From Oscillospiraceae bacterium (GTDB lineage: Bacteria > Bacillota > Clostridia > Oscillospirales > Oscillospiraceae), in assembly GCA_031280325.1 (NCBI GenBank), contig JAITGW010000167.1:1-6477 (forward strand): a DNA stretch of 6,477 nt, read 5' to 3'. The notes beneath the pieces were generated by a model, which saw nothing but the letters and a program-made list of their open reading frames with translations, had not been told where the DNA came from and did no database searches. Position 1 is the first letter of the stretch. Every line of letters begins with the position of its first letter. A program made the translations under genes and the position numbers. Of this stretch, positions 4,816 through 6,477 are shown one piece after another.

Positions 4816-6477
4816 TCATGCCACCTCGACAAAAAACTCTCTCACGCCGTTTTTGACCATTTCGCCGAATATTACATACGACTGGTAATACGGATTTACA
4901 TAAGCCCGAATGTTGTAATACTCAACCTTTATCGCTCCCGGATAGTCATATCCGTCGCCATAGTCATAGTCGTCGCCAATCTCGTCCGGATCTATGTATT
5001 CCTCGTCGTCAAATTCATAGCCCAAATCATACTCCCACTCGGCGTAAAATTCGTACCTGTTCTGCTCAAGCAGCTTCACGTATCCCGCGATTACGGAGTC
5101 CTTTGACGCCTCGGGCAGCGAGGCGTAGTAGTACAGCGCGTAAAATGCGCTGATATCCGTGCGAATCGGCGAGCGGGAACTGTATTTACCAAAATCCGGA
5201 GCGGGGAAAAAGCCCTCGTAATACGGCAGAGCTTTCATAAATTCCGGCAGTGCGGCAAACTTGTCCGTCGAAATACGTTTCAGATCATTAATCGGCACGG
5301 CAAGGTTAAAGCTCTCCCCGGCCGCTATCTTCCCCGTCACAACGCCGATAACATTTCCATTTGCGTCAAGCAGCGCGCCGCCGGAGCTTCCGCTGGCAAT
5401 CGCGGCGTCAAGCTGTATATAAGTCTGTTCCTCGACAACGCGCTTTGCCATCGAGACAATTCCTTTTGTAATTGAGTTGAGATACGCCAGCTGGCTTGAA
5501 ATCGTATAAATCTCCTCGCCCGTTCTCACCGTGTTTGAATCTCTCATTTGAAGATACGGATAACCGCGGCCCTCAAGACTGATAACCTGTATAATCGCAA
5601 GATCAGTCTGCTGATCCATACCGTAAATCCCGGCAACGCGCGTGGTTTTCCCGTTGTTCAGTATGATATTTGCCGAATACGCGTTCGCTATTACGTGGCA
5701 GTTTGTAACCGCCATGCCGTCCACCGAAATGAAAAATCCGCTCCCGCTTTTCAGCAGGGTGCCGTCCTTTGCGAAAACCTCGATAAGAAATACCGCAGGC
5801 GCGCATTTGGCGAATACGTCCTCCCCCGTCGTTCGCTCCGGCGTTTTAACACGCGCCGAGACCTCTGCCATGCGCAGAACCATGGCGGCCGCCTCCGCAC
5901 GAGTGACGGAATAGTTCGGGTAAAACCGTCCCGCGCCGTCCTTGCCGGCGAGAATCCCCGCGCGGTAAAGCAGGTACACCGCGTCAGAATATGTATAGCC
6001 CATGCCAATATCCGGAATCGAGTTGTCCGGCACGCCGTTAATCGGGGCATAAGCCTCCTCCGGAAGCGCCGCCGCAATGATTTTCGCGGCGTCAGCGCGC
6101 GTCGCCCTTGCCGTCAGCGAGGCGAACTCGCCATCCGTGATAATTCCGTTTTTTACGGCATAGTCCGTGTATGGGCGATACCACGTGTCTCCCGCGGGAA
6201 ACTGCGCATTGTCATTATAATAAGCGCTGCGCAACAGCGCCGCAACCTTCACAAGCTCCGCCACGGTGATGTTTCCGCCGGGGTTAAACTTCCCGCCGAC
6301 CGTTCCGTCAAAATATCCGTACTCATATCCTCCGACAACCGCCTTGTAATACCAGCTCCCGGATGAGACATCGGGAAATGTTCCGGCTTTGTAGGTTCGC
6401 GTTTTTTTGAAGTTCGCAGCCGACGCGGCAAATACGCTCTGTCCCAGAAGCGCAAAGAGAATCGCGATGCACAGCAC
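4816..6477 (-). CDS. Secreted SLH-domain trypsin-like serine protease with acidic C-terminal tail; start probably outside window
   Basis: The frame is open at the right edge with a GTG in the last codon. The visible residues LCIAILFALLGQSVFAASA are the hydrophobic core and AxA cleavage region of a signal peptide lacking its basic N-terminus, so the true start likely lies a few codons beyond the edge. Numbering from that GTG, three SLH repeats follow (about 33-85, 96-140 and 146-207, with FPDVSSGSWYYKAV, TRADAAKIIAAA and VTRAEAAAMVLRMA), which anchor proteins to cell wall polymers. A chymotrypsin-fold protease domain (about 220-400) has the full triad: His261 in TNCHV, Asp292 in QQTDLAII and Ser365 in ASGSSGGALLD, with GSSGG replacing the usual GNSGG. 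There is no PDZ domain. The last 150 residues are unrecognised and include a Tyr/Asp/Glu-rich stretch (480-513). It resembles exported DegP/HtrA-like proteases used at the surface; the substrate is unknown. Confidence 0.92.
   Translation of the reverse strand: MLCIAILFALLGQSVFAASAANFKKTRTYKAGTFPDVSSGSWYYKAVVGGYEYGYFDGTVGGKFNPGGNITVAELVKVAALLRSAYYNDNAQFPAGDTWYRPYTDYAVKNGIITDGEFASLTARATRADAAKIIAAALPEEAYAPINGVPDNSIPDIGMGYTYSDAVYLLYRAGILAGKDGAGRFYPNYSVTRAEAAAMVLRMAEVSARVKTPERTTGEDVFAKCAPAVFLIEVFAKDGTLLKSGSGFFISVDGMAVTNCHVIANAYSANIILNNGKTTRVAGIYGMDQQTDLAIIQVISLEGRGYPYLQMRDSNTVRTGEEIYTISSQLAYLNSITKGIVSMAKRVVEEQTYIQLDAAIASGSSGGALLDANGNVIGVVTGKIAAGESFNLAVPINDLKRISTDKFAALPEFMKALPYYEGFFPAPDFGKYSSRSPIRTDISAFYALYYYASLPEASKDSVIAGYVKLLEQNRYEFYAEWEYDLGYEFDDEEYIDPDEIGDDYDYGDGYDYPGAIKVEYYNIRAYVNPYYQSYVIFGEMVKNGVREFFVEVA

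Noticed and set aside
5548..6366. 272-codon + strand reading frame opposite the SLH protease
   Set aside because: It is a long Arg-rich shadow of a gene whose SLH and protease motifs are unmistakable on the other strand.

Overview
This 6.5 kb window looks like chromosomal DNA from a GC-rich, endospore-forming member of the Firmicutes, most likely class Clostridia. The support is a spoVAC gene (spore-former specific), an XpaC-family membrane protein with a clostridial architecture, an SLH-anchored surface protease, and strong GGAGG-type ribosome binding sites. I cannot name a genus. The genes are mostly ordinary; the less ordinary material lies in the non-coding DNA and in gene context.

Layout. 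Positions 1-2320 (+ strand) hold three closely spaced genes that read as one operon: the C-terminal two thirds of S-adenosylhomocysteine hydrolase (ahcY, cut by the left edge), a small VOC/glyoxalase-fold protein, and a non-hydrolysing UDP-GlcNAc 2-epimerase (wecB/mnaA). Positions 2321-2722 are a 400-base gene-free stretch. It carries a run of perfect stem-loops with four-base loops, then an AT-rich dyad, then a good sigma-A promoter. That promoter drives 2723-4051 (+), a three-TM protein with a Pro/Ala linker, a winged-helix-like segment and a C-terminal XpaC domain. Convergent to it at 4107-4595 (-) is a stand-alone spoVAC, whose ribosome binding site lies inside a 9-bp inverted repeat. Further right, 4816-6477 (-) encodes a secreted protein with three SLH domains and a trypsin-like protease domain. 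It ends in an 18-bp-stem intrinsic terminator and runs off the right edge.

How the genes relate. The epimerase makes UDP-ManNAc, a precursor of secondary cell wall polymers, and SLH domains of the kind in the protease commonly bind such polymers, so these two may share the cell envelope as a workplace (inference). SpoVAC belongs to the spore inner-membrane dipicolinate channel. The XpaC-like protein has no established biochemical role. I found no convincing new multi-gene system. The observations most worth testing are the mutually exclusive hairpins over the spoVAC ribosome binding site, the tandem hairpin cluster at 2426-2563, and a hairpin core shared between that cluster and the coding sequence of the XpaC-like linker.
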